Shown here piece by piece: positions 5,685 to 5,969 of a DNA stretch of 5,969 nucleotides. The notes under the pieces were generated by a model, which worked only from the letters and a program-made list of their open reading frames with translations, had not been told where the DNA came from and searched no databases. The position numbers and the translations under genes are program-made. Each line of letters begins with the position of its first letter. The first letter of the stretch is position 1. Source of the DNA: Cytophagales bacterium (lineage in GTDB: Bacteria; Bacteroidota; Bacteroidia; Cytophagales; Cyclobacteriaceae); NCBI GenBank assembly GCA_020063545.1, contig JAGUUF010000318.1:1-5969 (forward strand), read 5' to 3'.

Positions 5685-5969
5685 ATGAAAAGAGTTTTAT
5701 ACCTCCTGCTTGTTTCAGGCCTGCTGTATTCCTGCGGCCCCGCAACCCGGAAGGAACAGGCAACCATTACTCCCGACTCCCTCTTTAAGAGTTTTCACGA
5801 AGAGAAACTGCAACTGTTTCCATTGCTGGCAACCAGCATTGGCGACAACCGGTATAACCACATTTTCCCTAACGACATCAGCCAGGAGTACCGTGGCAGG
5901 GTGCAGGCCTTCTATCAGAAGTATAAGACCCAACTGGCAGGCATTGACCGCGCCAGCCTGAATGAGAAT
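5685..5969 (+). CDS. DUF885-like lipoprotein, N-terminal part (runs off the window)
   Basis: The frame from ATG 5685 stays open to the last base, giving 95 residues of a longer protein. MKRVLYLLLVSGLLYSCG is a lipoprotein signal peptide: basic start, hydrophobic core, and lipobox LYSC with Cys17 as the predicted lipidated residue. After a short linker the text SFHEEKLQLFPLLATSIGDNRYNHIFPNDISQEYRGRVQAFYQKY resembles the start of DUF885 proteins. These are large, mostly alpha-helical proteins of about 550-600 residues related to zinc-metallopeptidases; the family likeness rests on the 'F..YP..AT.LGD.RYN..LP...S' pattern. The zinc-site region would lie downstream and is not visible. The gene has an AT-rich leader without Shine-Dalgarno and diverges from the HtrA-like gene. 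The DUF885 call is from motif memory on a fragment; the lipoprotein call is firm. Confidence 0.78.
   Translation, partial: MKRVLYLLLVSGLLYSCGPATRKEQATITPDSLFKSFHEEKLQLFPLLATSIGDNRYNHIFPNDISQEYRGRVQAFYQKYKTQLAGIDRASLNEN

Noticed and set aside
5710..5961. Plus-strand 83-codon and minus-strand 72-codon frames at the right edge
   Set aside because: Both overlap the lipoprotein gene that starts at 5685, whose signal peptide and lipobox are clear and whose frame runs to the window end.

Overview
The window looks like a Bacteroidota chromosome segment, probably Cytophagales-like. The evidence is a DUF4412-type secreted protein, a DUF885-type lipoprotein, a KAS III of the 'FGCAGW' type common in that phylum, AT-rich leaders mostly without Shine-Dalgarno sequences, and candidate promoters of the TTTG / TAnnTTTG kind. 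The assignment is inferred from protein style, not from a marker gene. I see no insertion sequence, integrase, CRISPR array or phage gene.

Layout. (1) 1-795 (+): the 3' part of a FabH-like ketoacyl-ACP synthase III, followed by a clear intrinsic terminator (823-860). (2) 889-3330 (+): a complete, exported penicillin-acylase-family Ntn hydrolase. One base after its stop comes a 114-residue multi-pass membrane protein (3332-3676), so the two very probably form an operon. (3) 3677-4432 (-): a secreted DUF4412-like protein that converges on the membrane protein with no intergenic base; the two stop codons form TGATCA. (4) 4488-5417 (-): an S1C (HtrA/Deg-like) serine protease with one PDZ domain, an intact catalytic triad and no signal peptide. 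It lies upstream of the DUF4412 gene on the same strand. (5) 5418-5684: a divergent control region holding a 69-nt tRNA-Lys(CTT)-like sequence on the minus strand with a collapsed D-arm, plus a 16-bp palindrome that carries the -33 boxes of two candidate divergent promoters. (6) 5685 to the window end (+): the 5' part of a DUF885-like lipoprotein.

The genes are mostly cell-envelope or secreted housekeeping and accessory functions: lipid synthesis, periplasmic amide hydrolysis, proteolysis and lipoprotein. No single pathway links them. The most unusual part is the 5418-5684 region, where a tRNA-like element with a well-placed promoter sits in what would be the 5' leader of the protease gene. 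I found no defence, toxin-antitoxin or other recognisable new multi-gene system.
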